In this document: positions 26,698 to 34,924 of the stretch, piece after piece
How the letters are laid out: each line of letters opens with the position of its first letter
Numbering within the stretch: position 1 is the stretch's first letter
DNA from: Streptomyces glomeratus
GTDB lineage: Bacteria > Actinomycetota > Actinomycetes > Streptomycetales > Streptomycetaceae
Assembly (NCBI RefSeq): GCF_021462825.1
Contig: NZ_JAKEEB010000024.1
Location: forward strand, 1 to 64,000
Reading direction: 5' to 3'
DNA length: 64,000 nucleotides
Program-made: the position numbers and the translations under genes
Notes under the pieces: generated by a model
What the model was told of the DNA's origin: nothing
What the model saw: only the letters and a program-made list of their open reading frames with translations
Databases searched by the model: none

Positions 26698-28098
26698 TCA
26701 GCCCCAGGTGCCCGAGTAGGCCCGGCGATAGGCGTTGCGCTCCTGTTCCGTGCGGATGTAGCGCGTGGCCACCAGGGCCACCAGGCTGCCCGCGATGACC
26801 AGCAGGCCGGGCCCGATGTTCCGCGGGTCGGTCAGCCGGGAGAGGAAGCCGCCGGTGGCGTCCGCGCCTCCCATCTGCTGGACCGCGCCGGGTGCCGCGG
26901 CCCCCGGCGCAGACGATCCGGGCGCGATCGCCGCGCCGGCGGAGGCCGAGGCGGACGGGGCGGCGGAGGTGCCCGAGGCCGCACCGGCCGACCCCCGCGG
27001 CTGCCCGGTCAGCCGGACTCCTAGCGCGGCCATCGCGTTCGTCAGCGGCTGGAAGAACGTCGTACCGCCCGACTGGCAGTCCCCGCTGCCGCCCGACGTC
27101 ACCCCGAGCGCGATGCCCTCGGAGAACAACGGACCGCCGCTGTCACCCGGTTCCGCACAGACCGTGGTCTGGATGAGGCCGGTGACCGTGCCCTCCGGGT
27201 AGTTCACCGTCGCGCCCAGCGCGGTGACCTCGCCGTCGTGCAGTCCGCTCGTGCTGCCGCTGCGGAAGACCTTCTCGCCGACGACCGGGTCCCCGGCCGC
27301 CGTGATGCGCACCCCGCGCCCGCCGCCGATCGCCACGACGTTGTCACCGGGCGTCTGCTGGCCGTTCTCGTACCGGATGAGCGAGAAGTCGCCGTTTCCG
27401 GGGAACTCCGACGACACCGTCCGGCCCAGCTGTGTCCGCCCAGTGTTGTCCGAGAACCAGAGCGTGCCGCCGGGCCCGCAGTGACCGGCGGTGAGGATGA
27501 ACTCGCTCTGCCCGTTCGTCACGTTGTAGCCCGCCGAACAGCGGCCACCGGTCGAGAAGACGGGCTGGGCGCCGTTCACCCGGGTGGTGAACCTCCCCTG
27601 GGTGCGTTCCATCCGCACGAAGTCCCCGATACCCGCGGCCAGTTTCGTCATCCGCGACCAGTCGGACGCGGAGACGGTTCTGTCCCCTTCGACCACCACC
27701 TCGTTGGTGCGGTAGTCCACGACCCATGCGGTGCCCGGAACCTTCGGGGCGGAACGCAGGCTGCGCGTGGCCGACTTGAGCTGGTCCATGCTGTGCCGCA
27801 CCATCTTGGGCCGTGCCCCGGCCGCCTTCACCTCGGCGGCCGCGGCGCTGTCGGTCACGGCGACGACGGATGTGCCGTCGTCGGCGACCCAGCTGCCCGC
27901 CGTGCGCGAGGAGCCGAGTCGTGACACGAGATCGGGACCCGGCCGGGAGGCGGCCCGCGCGGACGTTCCGCCGGGGGCCTGTGCGCCGGACGGTTCGCTC
28001 GCCAGGGCCTGGGTGACCATCAGACCTCCCAGGAGCACCCCGCCGAGGGCCGCTGCGCGCGCCCCACGCCGGACGATCCGTCGTCGTGCATGCCTCAT
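26698..28098 (-). CDS. Streptogrisin-type S1 serine protease with C-terminal membrane anchor
   Basis: A 466-residue secreted protease precursor. A basic signal peptide (about 1-33) is followed by an alpha-lytic-protease-like pro-region and the S1 domain. The catalytic triad motifs are ILTAGHCGPGG, GDFSLIRYE and EPGDSGGPL (Ser320). After the protease domain come an Ala/Ser/Pro-rich linker of about 55 residues, a hydrophobic helix (IGPGLLVIAGSLVALVA) and a short basic cytoplasmic tail. Ordinary streptogrisins are released, so this one is probably tethered to the membrane outer face. Confidence 0.9.
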   Translation of the reverse strand: MRHARRRIVRRGARAAALGGVLLGGLMVTQALASEPSGAQAPGGTSARAASRPGPDLVSRLGSSRTAGSWVADDGTSVVAVTDSAAAAEVKAAGARPKMVRHSMDQLKSATRSLRSAPKVPGTAWVVDYRTNEVVVEGDRTVSASDWSRMTKLAAGIGDFVRMERTQGRFTTRVNGAQPVFSTGGRCSAGYNVTNGQSEFILTAGHCGPGGTLWFSDNTGRTQLGRTVSSEFPGNGDFSLIRYENGQQTPGDNVVAIGGGRGVRITAAGDPVVGEKVFRSGSTSGLHDGEVTALGATVNYPEGTVTGLIQTTVCAEPGDSGGPLFSEGIALGVTSGGSGDCQSGGTTFFQPLTNAMAALGVRLTGQPRGSAGAASGTSAAPSASASAGAAIAPGSSAPGAAAPGAVQQMGGADATGGFLSRLTDPRNIGPGLLVIAGSLVALVATRYIRTEQERNAYRRAYSGTWG

Positions 28099-28194
28099 CC
28101 CTGGCTCCGAACCCCGAACGGCACGGCGTCACCACCGCTGGGCGCTCATCTCGTCGAGCGCCCTCACTCCATACGTGCGCCCGCCCCGCCGCGT

Positions 28195-29208
28195 TCACCA
28201 ACCGAAGCCGGTGATCACGGCGTTGGCGCGGTCGAGGGTCTTCATCAGCAGCGCGCCACTGCGTTCGTCGCCCCACAGGGAGTCTCCGCCCACATAGGGC
28301 CGCAGCAGCGACGTGAGCACCGGGTCGCCCCGTCCGTTCAGCTCGTCCGAGGCGATCTTCCGTGCGGTCCCGGCGAGGAAGTCGGCGAGCTGTACGCGCG
28401 CGTCGCGCCGCGAGTCGACCAGCCGGAACCCGACGATCCTGGTCGTCTCCGTGAGCCAGGCGATGCGCGGGGCGGTGAGCACATTCTGCTCGTCGTGCAC
28501 GAGCGAGACGGGGTGCCCGCCCCCGCCCCAGTACGCCGCGGTCCGCACGATCGCCGGCACCAGGGGGTTGAGCACGGGCACGACCGAGGGGCTGCGGGTG
28601 ATCCGGGCCCGGTGGGCCAGCGCCCGCTCACGGGAGCGTCCCAGCAGTGCCAGGACCTCGCCCAGGTCGTCGTGGGGGCGTGCCCGGCGCATCGCGTCGA
28701 CCGTGCGGAAGAACGCCTCGACGGGCGCGTCGGGCTCCCCGTTGCTCCTCGCGCGCACCAGGTCGTTGGAGGCTGCCAAAAAGCGCCGCCACTGTTCGTC
28801 CCCGAACCGGTCACCACCCGCGCGGAAGAGCGGGAGCGCGGGCGCCGGGTCGCCCAGCAGCAGGTCCACCACCCGTTCCACCACGAAGAACGACTTCTCC
28901 ACAAGCAGCACATGGGCGTGCCCGTACAGCGGCCCGGAGGCGCCGAGCAGCCACTCGAGCACCGACCGGTGCTTGTCCCGGAGCAGATGGGTCGCCTTGT
29001 ACTCCTCCGCGGGGGAACGGATCCGGTCGCGGATCTCCTGGACGTGACCTGCGGCCGCGGCGAGGGGGAGATGCACGCTGGCGTGCGCGAAGACGTCGGT
29101 GTTGCCGCTCGTGAGGTTCTCGCCGTCCGAGCCGGACTCGTCGCAGGCCACTTCCCGCGGCGCTATGGCCGCCTCGGTGCGGACACCACTGTCACGATCC
29201 CGGGTCAC
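28195..29208 (-). CDS. DUF3800-like protein
   Basis: A 337-residue soluble protein. Near the N-terminus it has VACDESGSDGENL followed by TDVFAHASVHL. Towards the C-terminus it has SLVHDEQNVLT and VQLADFLAGTARKI. The acidic DESG and late QLADxxAG motifs are typical of DUF3800, an RNase H-like family of unknown role that often occurs near mobile or defence genes. I see no such genes here. Assignment is by motif only. The start region is acidic and variable, so a somewhat later start is possible. Confidence 0.65.
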   Translation of the reverse strand: MTRDRDSGVRTEAAIAPREVACDESGSDGENLTSGNTDVFAHASVHLPLAAAAGHVQEIRDRIRSPAEEYKATHLLRDKHRSVLEWLLGASGPLYGHAHVLLVEKSFFVVERVVDLLLGDPAPALPLFRAGGDRFGDEQWRRFLAASNDLVRARSNGEPDAPVEAFFRTVDAMRRARPHDDLGEVLALLGRSRERALAHRARITRSPSVVPVLNPLVPAIVRTAAYWGGGGHPVSLVHDEQNVLTAPRIAWLTETTRIVGFRLVDSRRDARVQLADFLAGTARKIASDELNGRGDPVLTSLLRPYVGGDSLWGDERSGALLMKTLDRANAVITGFGW

Positions 29209-29296
29209 TGTCTCGCCCCCTGCCTCGTACCGCCAGGAGGATCATCCCGCACACGGGGCCCGGCCAACCGCCCCGCCCGTGGGCAGTCCGGGACGA

Positions 29297-30265
29297 TCAG
29301 TCCGTCCGGACGAGAAACCGCTGGTCGTCCCCGCCGGTGCACGGTTCCTCGGCCGCCTCGGCCCCTTGTGTCGTGTCGTCGTGGACGATGCCGATGCAGC
29401 GGCCACCGCGGGCCACGCGAAGCCGGTAGCCCGCGCTGCTGTCGGCGGCGGCCGGCTCGAGACGGAACAGGGTTGCCCGGGCGCAGTCGTCGCGGGGCTC
29501 GAGCATGCCCTTCACCGGTCCCGCACTCATCACCGTCAGACACCCTCTGCCCTCCCGGGGGTGATGCCACTGGATGCGGTACAGGCCTTCTCCGGCGGGT
29601 TCCAGATAGGTGCGCGGCACCGTTGTCCGGGCGCAGGGGAGTTGCACGGCGACGGCGTTCGCGTAGGCGCCGTCGCGGTCACGACCGTCGGTCAGGCAGA
29701 GGGTGGGCGTTCGGGTGGGCCGGATGGTGACCCAGCCGTCCACCACGGGCCGGGAGGCGGTCGCCGAAGCAGCCGGTGCGCCGGAACCGCCGGAGCCGCC
29801 CGGAAGCAGCCCCCAGGCCGCCAGGGCGAGCAGCGGGACCACGTGCAAGGCCGCGAGCCTCTTCGCACGGCGCCCGGTGCGGCGCGGGCGCGAGGTCGCG
29901 GATCCTTCCGCTCGCGGTGGAGCCGGCGGCGCCGTGGCGGATCCCGGGCCCGGGTCCGCCGCGGGCATGACGGTGACGTCCGTGGCGATGCGGTCCCTCG
30001 CGTCCAGCCAGGCGCCGACCCGCTCCCCGTCCCCGCACGCCCGGACGAATGCGGCCAGCAGGTCGGGGCGCGGCAGGCTAGCCCGTCGGAGCAGGTCGGC
30101 CAGCGTGCTGCGCGCCAGCATCTCGCCGTTACGGGCCGCCCGGTCCTCCAGTTCGCGATACGTGAGCCCCGAACGCTCCTTGAGCCGCCGCAACGACTCC
30201 ACGAAGCCGGCGGCGTCTTCGGCTTCGTACGGCGACACGTCCCCCACGTCCCCCATGAACGTCAT
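29297..30265 (-). CDS. Membrane-anchored helix-turn-helix protein with extracytoplasmic domain
   Basis: A 322-residue protein. Residues 15-75 look like an XRE-type helix-turn-helix (FVESLRRLKERSGLTYRELE and STLADLLRRASLPRPDLL), the pattern common in Streptomyces. After a Pro/Arg-rich linker there is one membrane segment (LHVVPLLALAAWGLL). A C-terminal region of about 150 residues follows, with Trp and paired Cys (GRGCLTVMS, GGRCIGIVHDD), resembling a carbohydrate-binding trefoil. Start choice is uncertain (ATG at 30265, 30256 or 30310, none with a clear ribosome-binding site). It may be a one-component membrane-bound regulator. Confidence 0.75.
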   Translation of the reverse strand: MTFMGDVGDVSPYEAEDAAGFVESLRRLKERSGLTYRELEDRAARNGEMLARSTLADLLRRASLPRPDLLAAFVRACGDGERVGAWLDARDRIATDVTVMPAADPGPGSATAPPAPPRAEGSATSRPRRTGRRAKRLAALHVVPLLALAAWGLLPGGSGGSGAPAASATASRPVVDGWVTIRPTRTPTLCLTDGRDRDGAYANAVAVQLPCARTTVPRTYLEPAGEGLYRIQWHHPREGRGCLTVMSAGPVKGMLEPRDDCARATLFRLEPAAADSSAGYRLRVARGGRCIGIVHDDTTQGAEAAEEPCTGGDDQRFLVRTD

Positions 30266-30365
30266 GGTGGTGCGGCTGCGGCGCACCACGCAACGGGGGG
30301 ATTCCGCCATGCCGGCCCGGCGCCGGACGAAAGCCGGACGCGATCGTTCCGCTGTGCCATCCGGA

Positions 30366-30381
30366 GCTACTCGCGAGTAAC
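30366..30381. promoter_or_regulatory. Palindrome between divergent HTH and phosphatase genes
   Basis: TACTCGCGAGTA (30368-30379) is a perfect 12-bp palindrome. It extends to 16 bp with one mismatched pair, in a locally AT-richer stretch that also holds TATAC (30383-30388). It lies between the divergent HTH gene and the phosphatase gene, a natural place for an operator of either. Confidence 0.5.
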
Positions 30382-30506
30382 TGTATACCGACAGGTAACT
30401 TTTCGGCCGCCTTACGTCCATGCTTGGACGTGAGCATGTCCAACGCGGCGACGGTCGAGGCACGCCGTCGCCGCACCGATGTGAGTGGACAAGGGAAGGG
30501 ACGGGC

Positions 30507-31148
30507 ATGACAAGACGGGGTGTTGGGCGCCGGATCGGCGCGGTCTCGGCGGTCGTGGCGCTGGGCATCGGCGGCACGGTCACCGCAGCGCAGACCGCGG
30601 CCGCGGCTCCGGCCGAGACCACCGCGAGCGTGGCCGCCGCACAGGCTTCGGGCGTCGACTACGCCACCTGGCAGGCGGATGTGAAGGCGGTCATCGACCA
30701 GGCGCTGCCGTATGTCGCGCAGCGCACCGCGAACACGGCCGGGCAGAAGCTCGCGATCGTGTTCGACATCGACAACACCACGCTGGAGACCGACTTCCAC
30801 CACTGGTACCAGCTGCCGACCCCGGCGGTCCAGCCCTCCCTGCAGCTGGCGAAGTACGCGAAGTCCCGTGGGGTTTCCGTCTTCTTCGTCACCGCGCGCC
30901 CCGGCATCATCGAGGCCGAGACCCAGTGGAACCTCAAGGCCGTGGGGTACCCGGTCGACGGTCTGTACGTGCGGGATCTGCCGGACCTCTTCGACGAGGT
31001 CAGCGCCTACAAGACGAGCAAGCGCGCGGCGATCGAGGCCCAGGGCTACACGATCATCGCGAACGTCGGCAACAACACCTCCGACCTGGTCGGCGGCCAC
31101 GCCGAGCGCACCTTCAAGCTGCCCGACTACAACGGTCAGTTGTCCTGA
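30507..31148 (+). CDS. Secreted HAD-superfamily acid phosphatase (class IIIB)
   Basis: A 213-residue exported enzyme. The signal peptide ends around AAAA (about residue 34). Motif I is VFDIDNTTLETD with nucleophile Asp87 and acid Asp89. Motif II includes FFVTARP, and SKRAAIEAQGYTIIANVGNN supplies the Lys and acidic regions of motifs III/IV. This fits the plant/bacterial acid phosphatase-like HAD subfamily, which releases phosphate from organic esters outside the cell. AAGGGAAGGG gives a strong ribosome-binding site. Confidence 0.87.
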   Translation: MTRRGVGRRIGAVSAVVALGIGGTVTAAQTAAAAPAETTASVAAAQASGVDYATWQADVKAVIDQALPYVAQRTANTAGQKLAIVFDIDNTTLETDFHHWYQLPTPAVQPSLQLAKYAKSRGVSVFFVTARPGIIEAETQWNLKAVGYPVDGLYVRDLPDLFDEVSAYKTSKRAAIEAQGYTIIANVGNNTSDLVGGHAERTFKLPDYNGQLS

Positions 31149-31167
31149 CGCTCGCTCCCGCACACCC

Positions 31168-31205
31168 GGGCGCCGGTACGGGCGTACGTCCGTACCGGCG
31201 CCCGG
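31168..31205 (+). terminator. Strong hairpin after the acid phosphatase gene
   Basis: Perfect 15-bp arms (31168-31182 and 31191-31205) with an 8-nt loop, 20 bp after the phosphatase stop and just before the PPOX gene. Confidence 0.7.
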
Positions 31206-31229
31206 CGCGTCCATGCCTAGACTGCGCCC

Positions 31230-31640
31230 ATGGACGCGATCTCACTGGACCGGCTCGGCACGGGCAAGTACCTGTTGGTCACCAGCCACCGCAAGAACGG
31301 CACCCCGGTCGCCACTCCGGTATGGGTGGTGCCGGACGGCGACGGCCTCGGCGTCTGGACGGCCGCGGACTCCTGGAAGGTGAAGCGGATCCGGGCCCGC
31401 TCCGACGTCCTGGTCGGCCCCTGCGACCTGCGCGGCAATCCGACCGGCGACCAGGTCCCCGCCACCGCCGAGATCTGCGACCGGGCCACCACCGCCCGGT
31501 ACCGGCGGCTCATCGCCCGCAAGTACGGCATCCTGGGCCGCCTCACCCTCCTCGGCAGCCGGCTGCGCCGGGGTGAGGAGGGCACGGTCGGCATCCGGGT
31601 GACGCCGGTGTCGGGCGTCAGCGATGGCTCAGCACATTGA
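31230..31640 (+). CDS. PPOX-class F420-dependent oxidoreductase-like protein
   Basis: A 136-residue split-barrel flavin/deazaflavin-binding protein. Its N-terminus YLLVTSHRKNGTPVATPVWV and the segments GLGVWTAADSWKVKRIR and VLVGPCDLRGNP match the small pyridoxamine-5'-phosphate-oxidase-like family that is expanded in F420-producing actinobacteria. Cofactor F420 is likely, but the substrate is unknown. Its end overlaps the convergent VOC gene by 23 bp. Confidence 0.85.
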   Translation: MDAISLDRLGTGKYLLVTSHRKNGTPVATPVWVVPDGDGLGVWTAADSWKVKRIRARSDVLVGPCDLRGNPTGDQVPATAEICDRATTARYRRLIARKYGILGRLTLLGSRLRRGEEGTVGIRVTPVSGVSDGSAH

Positions 31641-31965
31641 CCACCCTGCCGTCGGGATCCCGGACGAAGAAGCGGCGCACCCCCCACTCCTCGTCCTGCA
31701 GGGGATGCACGATCTCCGCGCCGCTGTCCCGTACGACCGCGTAGACCGCGTCCACATCGTCGACCTCGACGCTCAGGTCGGGCGTGACCGGTGCCGTCCT
31801 GTCGCCGGTCGTCAGGCTGACCTGTGCCATCGGGCTGGACGGGGAGGCGAGCGTGGTGATCCAACCGTGGTTCATCACCTCCTCGAAGCCCAGCAGACCG
31901 TAGAACTCCCGGCTCTCCGGCAGGGATCGCGGCCGCAGATTCGGCACGACACGGCGAACGGCCAT
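31618..31965 (-). CDS. VOC (glyoxalase/bleomycin-resistance) family protein
   Basis: A 115-residue single-module vicinal-oxygen-chelate protein: RVVPNLRPRSLPESREFYGLLGFEEV at the start, VDDVDAVYAVVRDSGAEIV in the middle, and RRFFVRDPDGRVVNVLSH at the end. Members bind a divalent metal or small molecules and act as isomerases, dioxygenases or resistance proteins. The specific role cannot be deduced. The last codons overlap the opposite-strand PPOX gene. Confidence 0.85.
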   Translation of the reverse strand: MAVRRVVPNLRPRSLPESREFYGLLGFEEVMNHGWITTLASPSSPMAQVSLTTGDRTAPVTPDLSVEVDDVDAVYAVVRDSGAEIVHPLQDEEWGVRRFFVRDPDGRVVNVLSHR

Positions 31966-32097
31966 CGACGACTCCTGGAACTCGGGCGTGGAAGGGGCCG
32001 GGCGTGCTCCACGTCGTGGAGCCGAAGACGTGCGCGTCGTCGATCGTGACGTTCACGTCGGTGACCTTGGGACCGTACCGCGTGGGACGACGGCTCG

Positions 32098-32565
32098 TCA
32101 GCCCTGCGCTCCCGGCACGGGCGGTGCCGCGCGCTGGTGCTGTGCCTCCGACCACTCGCGGAGTTCGTTCGCTCCGACATCCTCGATCGCCGCGTGCAGT
32201 GCCGCCCGTGCCGCGGTGTCACGTTCGGCCGGAGGGAGCAGCAGATAGCGGTCGATGGACCGGCGCAGGGTCTCCCGCGACTGGGACGCGAGCACCCAGC
32301 GCGGGGCGGGGTTGAACAACTGGCGCATCCCCGTGAAGAAGACGGCGGTGCCGGCGATGAGCGCCGTCAGCCACGCCGGCGCGTGCAGTCCCGCCGCCAC
32401 GACCGTGGAGGACGTGGCGACCAGGGCGCCGATCTCCGTGATGTAGTGCTCCCGCCTGGCCCGGTCCCGCTGCCGCCCGTAGAACACCAAGTCCTTCTGC
32501 GCCAGCGCCAGAACGGGATCCGCCTGCGAGGTCCAGTCCTCTTCGGTGGACGCCTGTCGTCTCAT
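32098..32565 (-). CDS. DUF4231 domain membrane protein
   Basis: A 155-residue protein starting MRRQASTEEDW. It contains LAQKDLVFYGRQRDRARREHY, then two hydrophobic segments (GALVATSSTVVAAGLHAPAWLTALIAG) and a C-terminal soluble region with ASQSRETLRRSIDRYLL. This order fits the DUF4231 (SLATT-like) membrane proteins, some of which have been proposed to act with nucleotide-signal defence effectors. No effector gene is adjacent here. The ATG at 32565 follows GGGAGGG. It lies 20 bp after the permease gene on the same strand and may be co-transcribed with it. Confidence 0.72.
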   Translation of the reverse strand: MRRQASTEEDWTSQADPVLALAQKDLVFYGRQRDRARREHYITEIGALVATSSTVVAAGLHAPAWLTALIAGTAVFFTGMRQLFNPAPRWVLASQSRETLRRSIDRYLLLPPAERDTAARAALHAAIEDVGANELREWSEAQHQRAAPPVPGAQG

Positions 32566-32585
32566 CGCCCCGTCACCCTCCCTGC

Positions 32586-33767
32586 TCAATGGTGGCCTTC
32601 ATGCGCCCCGGCGTGCTCGGTATGCCCGTCGTGGTCGGGCGCGCCGCCCATCATGCGCAGCATCGCGAGGCCGCCGGTGCGCAGAAAGCGTACGAGCAGG
32701 GCGGCGGTCAGCAGCAGGAACGCGATGTTGAGCCAGGTGGTGTAGTTCCAGGTGACGCCTTCCTCGGGGATTCCGGCGCCGGCCTGGTCGGGAATCAGCC
32801 CGAGCCCTCCGAAGAGGAACTCCACCGCGTACCCGGCGACCACCGTCGCCGCGTAGAAGGTGGCCAGGAGGAACGCGGCCATGCGTGCCCCGTAGTACTT
32901 CCGGTAGATGTTCAGGATGGGCAGGATCAGCAGGTCCGCGTAGATGAAGGCGATCACCCCGCCGAAGCTGATGCCGCCCTTCCACAGCACCACCGCGAGC
33001 GGCACGTTGCCGATCGAGCACACGAAGCTCACGATCGCCACGAGCGGCCCGACGAGCGGTCCGATCAGCCTGGCCGTGAGCGGATGACCGGTCAGGAAGA
33101 ACGAGCGCCAGAAGTCTTCCGGCACCCAGGCGGCGATCGCGCCCGCGATGAGCAGACCGGCGACCAGGTCCCGGAGGATCGCCGCCCACTCCATGACGAA
33201 GATGTGCGACACGGAGGTGAAACCCTGGCGGGAGAGCAGCCGGCGCAGGAAGCCCTCCTCGCCGCCCACCGACATGTCCATCGCCGCATGTCCCTCCATC
33301 GACCCCGCCAGACCCCGCTCGGCCTGCTCACGGGCCCGGCGCAACAGCCGTTCGCGCAGCAGGATGCGGAAGAGCAGCGCGAGGACGACGATCATCACGG
33401 GTCCGCCGACGAACTCCGCGAGCGTGAACTGCCAGCCCATCAACAGGGCGAGAATGACGCCCAGTTCGACCACGAGATTGGTGGAGGCGATCTCGAAGGC
33501 CATCGCCGCCGTGAAGTCGGCGCCCTTGCGGAACAGGGACCGCGCCAGGGCGACCGCCGCGTACGAGCACGAGGACGAGGCCGCGCCCAGCCCCGAGGCG
33601 AGGGCGAGCGTACGAGGCCGGTCGTCACCGAGCAGTCGTACGACCGTCGAACGGCGCACCACCGCCTGCACCACCGCGGACAGAGTGAAACCGAGGATCA
33701 GTGCCCAGGTGATCTCCCAGGACATCGCCCCGGTGATGGACAGCGCGTGCCCGATCGCATGCCACAT
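32586..33767 (-). CDS. Permease (DUF318/ArsP-like) with His-rich tail, CsoR-type operator upstream
   Basis: A 393-residue membrane protein with about eight to ten hydrophobic segments. It carries conserved polar patches SSCSYAAVALARSLFRKGADF, EIASTNLVVELG and SFVCSIGNVPLAVVLWKGG, typical of the DUF318 permease family that includes ArsP. The Cys pair in ASSSCS and the Cys in VCSIGN could bind metal. The C-terminus DHDGHTEHAGAHEGHH is His-rich, as in metal transporters. A copper-repressor-like palindrome overlaps its promoter at 33804-33823. Together this suggests export or handling of copper or another soft metal, but the substrate is unproven. AGGGAGAGG precedes the ATG. Confidence 0.85.
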   Translation of the reverse strand: MWHAIGHALSITGAMSWEITWALILGFTLSAVVQAVVRRSTVVRLLGDDRPRTLALASGLGAASSSCSYAAVALARSLFRKGADFTAAMAFEIASTNLVVELGVILALLMGWQFTLAEFVGGPVMIVVLALLFRILLRERLLRRAREQAERGLAGSMEGHAAMDMSVGGEEGFLRRLLSRQGFTSVSHIFVMEWAAILRDLVAGLLIAGAIAAWVPEDFWRSFFLTGHPLTARLIGPLVGPLVAIVSFVCSIGNVPLAVVLWKGGISFGGVIAFIYADLLILPILNIYRKYYGARMAAFLLATFYAATVVAGYAVEFLFGGLGLIPDQAGAGIPEEGVTWNYTTWLNIAFLLLTAALLVRFLRTGGLAMLRMMGGAPDHDGHTEHAGAHEGHH

Positions 33768-33803
33768 GCGGCGGCCTCTCCCTGGAGGTGACGGAACGGG
33801 CGA

Positions 33804-33823
33804 ACTATACCCCTAGGGGGTAT
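33804..33823 (-). promoter_or_regulatory. CsoR-like copper operator overlapping a -10 element
   Basis: The near-perfect palindrome ATACCCCTAGGGGGTAT at 33807-33823 matches the form of operators bound by the copper-sensing repressor CsoR in actinobacteria. On the minus strand TATAGT (33809-33804) overlaps one half and looks like the -10 box of the permease gene. Binding would therefore block transcription until copper releases the repressor. No csoR gene is in this window. Confidence 0.7.
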
Positions 33824-33973
33824 GAGTGGCGAGGGGGCGCGCCCGCCCCGGGCCGGGTCCGGGCCGTGTCCGTCGCCTGTGGGGAGTGTGGTGCAGCGTT
33901 GAACCGGTCGGCATGCGTCCACGTATCACTCACCGGGGATGGGCCAACGCCGCGGTGACGGAAGGAGAGCAGT

Positions 33974-34684
33974 GTGTCGACACCGCCCGAGCAGGTCCAG
34001 CCGGTGCGGCGCCCGGTGCTGGAACCCACGTATGTGACGCGCCGCCGCCGCACCGAGGCGCTGGCCGAACTCGTCAGACAGCTTCGCGAGGAGGACACGC
34101 GCCCACCGGAGCCCGCCTACGAACCCATCGTCGTCCATGTGGAGCCGACGCCCGCCGCGGACGCCACGGAGGAACTGCCCCCGGTGCCGGCGTCCCCCCG
34201 CCACACACCCCGGGCAACACGGGACCGGCAACGGCCCGTCGACGACGGACTCACCCTGCGCCGCGCGGCCCTCACCGTCGGGGTGACCGCGGCCGCCCTC
34301 ATCGGCTTCGGCGCCGCGCTCCTCCTGCCGGGCCCGGGAGACGACAGCGCCCTGGGCGGTCCGGTGCCCCCGCCGGCCCGGCCGCCCGCCACCGGTGCCC
34401 CCGCCGCCCCGGCCGCCGGCGCCTCCGCCCGGCAGCAGAACACCGACCCCGACGGGCCCGGGACCCTGCGCGAGGGCGACAAAGGGCCCGAGGTGGCCCA
34501 GTTGCAGGAACGCCTGCTGCGCATCCCCGACATCTACAAGAACGGATCCACCGACGGCCGCTACGACGCCACGCTCGCCGCGGCGGTCGCCCGCTTCCAG
34601 CTCTGGTACGGCGTCAGCGGCGACGAGACCGGCGTCTACGGCAACGACACCCGCCGCAGCCTCGAGTCCCGCACCACGCTGTAG
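33974..34684 (+). CDS. Membrane-anchored peptidoglycan-binding domain protein
   Basis: A 236-residue protein. A cytoplasmic region of about 90 residues (with RRRRTEALAELVRQLREED) is followed by one transmembrane helix (RRAALTVGVTAAALIGFGAALLL), a Pro/Ala linker, and a C-terminal peptidoglycan-binding domain: TLREGDKGPEVAQLQERLL and AAVARFQLWYGVSGDETGVYG. It probably links a cytoplasmic process to the cell wall. GTG at 33974 has GAAGGAG six bases upstream. Confidence 0.85.
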   Translation: MSTPPEQVQPVRRPVLEPTYVTRRRRTEALAELVRQLREEDTRPPEPAYEPIVVHVEPTPAADATEELPPVPASPRHTPRATRDRQRPVDDGLTLRRAALTVGVTAAALIGFGAALLLPGPGDDSALGGPVPPPARPPATGAPAAPAAGASARQQNTDPDGPGTLREGDKGPEVAQLQERLLRIPDIYKNGSTDGRYDATLAAAVARFQLWYGVSGDETGVYGNDTRRSLESRTTL

Positions 34685-34763
34685 CGGGTGCGGCGGCGGG
34701 CACGGGCAGACGTACGGCGGCCGCTCACCCTGAGCCGTACGCTCCCGTGTCCGCTCCGGAGGT

Positions 34764-34800
34764 ACGGGCGTGTCGTGCCCCCCTCGCACGACACGCCCGT
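34764..34800. terminator. Strong hairpin between convergent genes
   Basis: Perfect 15-bp arms (34764-34778 and 34786-34800) with a 7-nt loop, between the peptidoglycan-binding protein gene and the convergent kinase gene. Confidence 0.7.
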
Positions 34801-34924
34801 CACCGGCGTGGGCCGCCGCACGATCCGCCGGACGCCTCGGAGGCCACAGGGCGCCGTCCCCGCCGGGGTCGCCCGGGAGGCATGCGAGCCGACGACAAGG
34901 TGACGCCCAGGCCATGACGGCGAC

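Noticed and set aside
28195..29208. DUF3800-like gene as a marker of a mobile or defence island
   Set aside because: Neighbours are ordinary chromosomal genes and base composition does not change.
32098..32565. DUF4231 protein as part of a SLATT-type nucleotide-signalling defence system
   Set aside because: No cyclase, nuclease, transposase or other defence gene lies next to it. It sits behind a metal-regulated permease instead.
32566..32589. TTG start 24 bases upstream for the DUF4231 gene
   Set aside because: It would overlap the permease stop and adds residues not typical of the family. ATG 32565 is adequate with GGGAGGG upstream.
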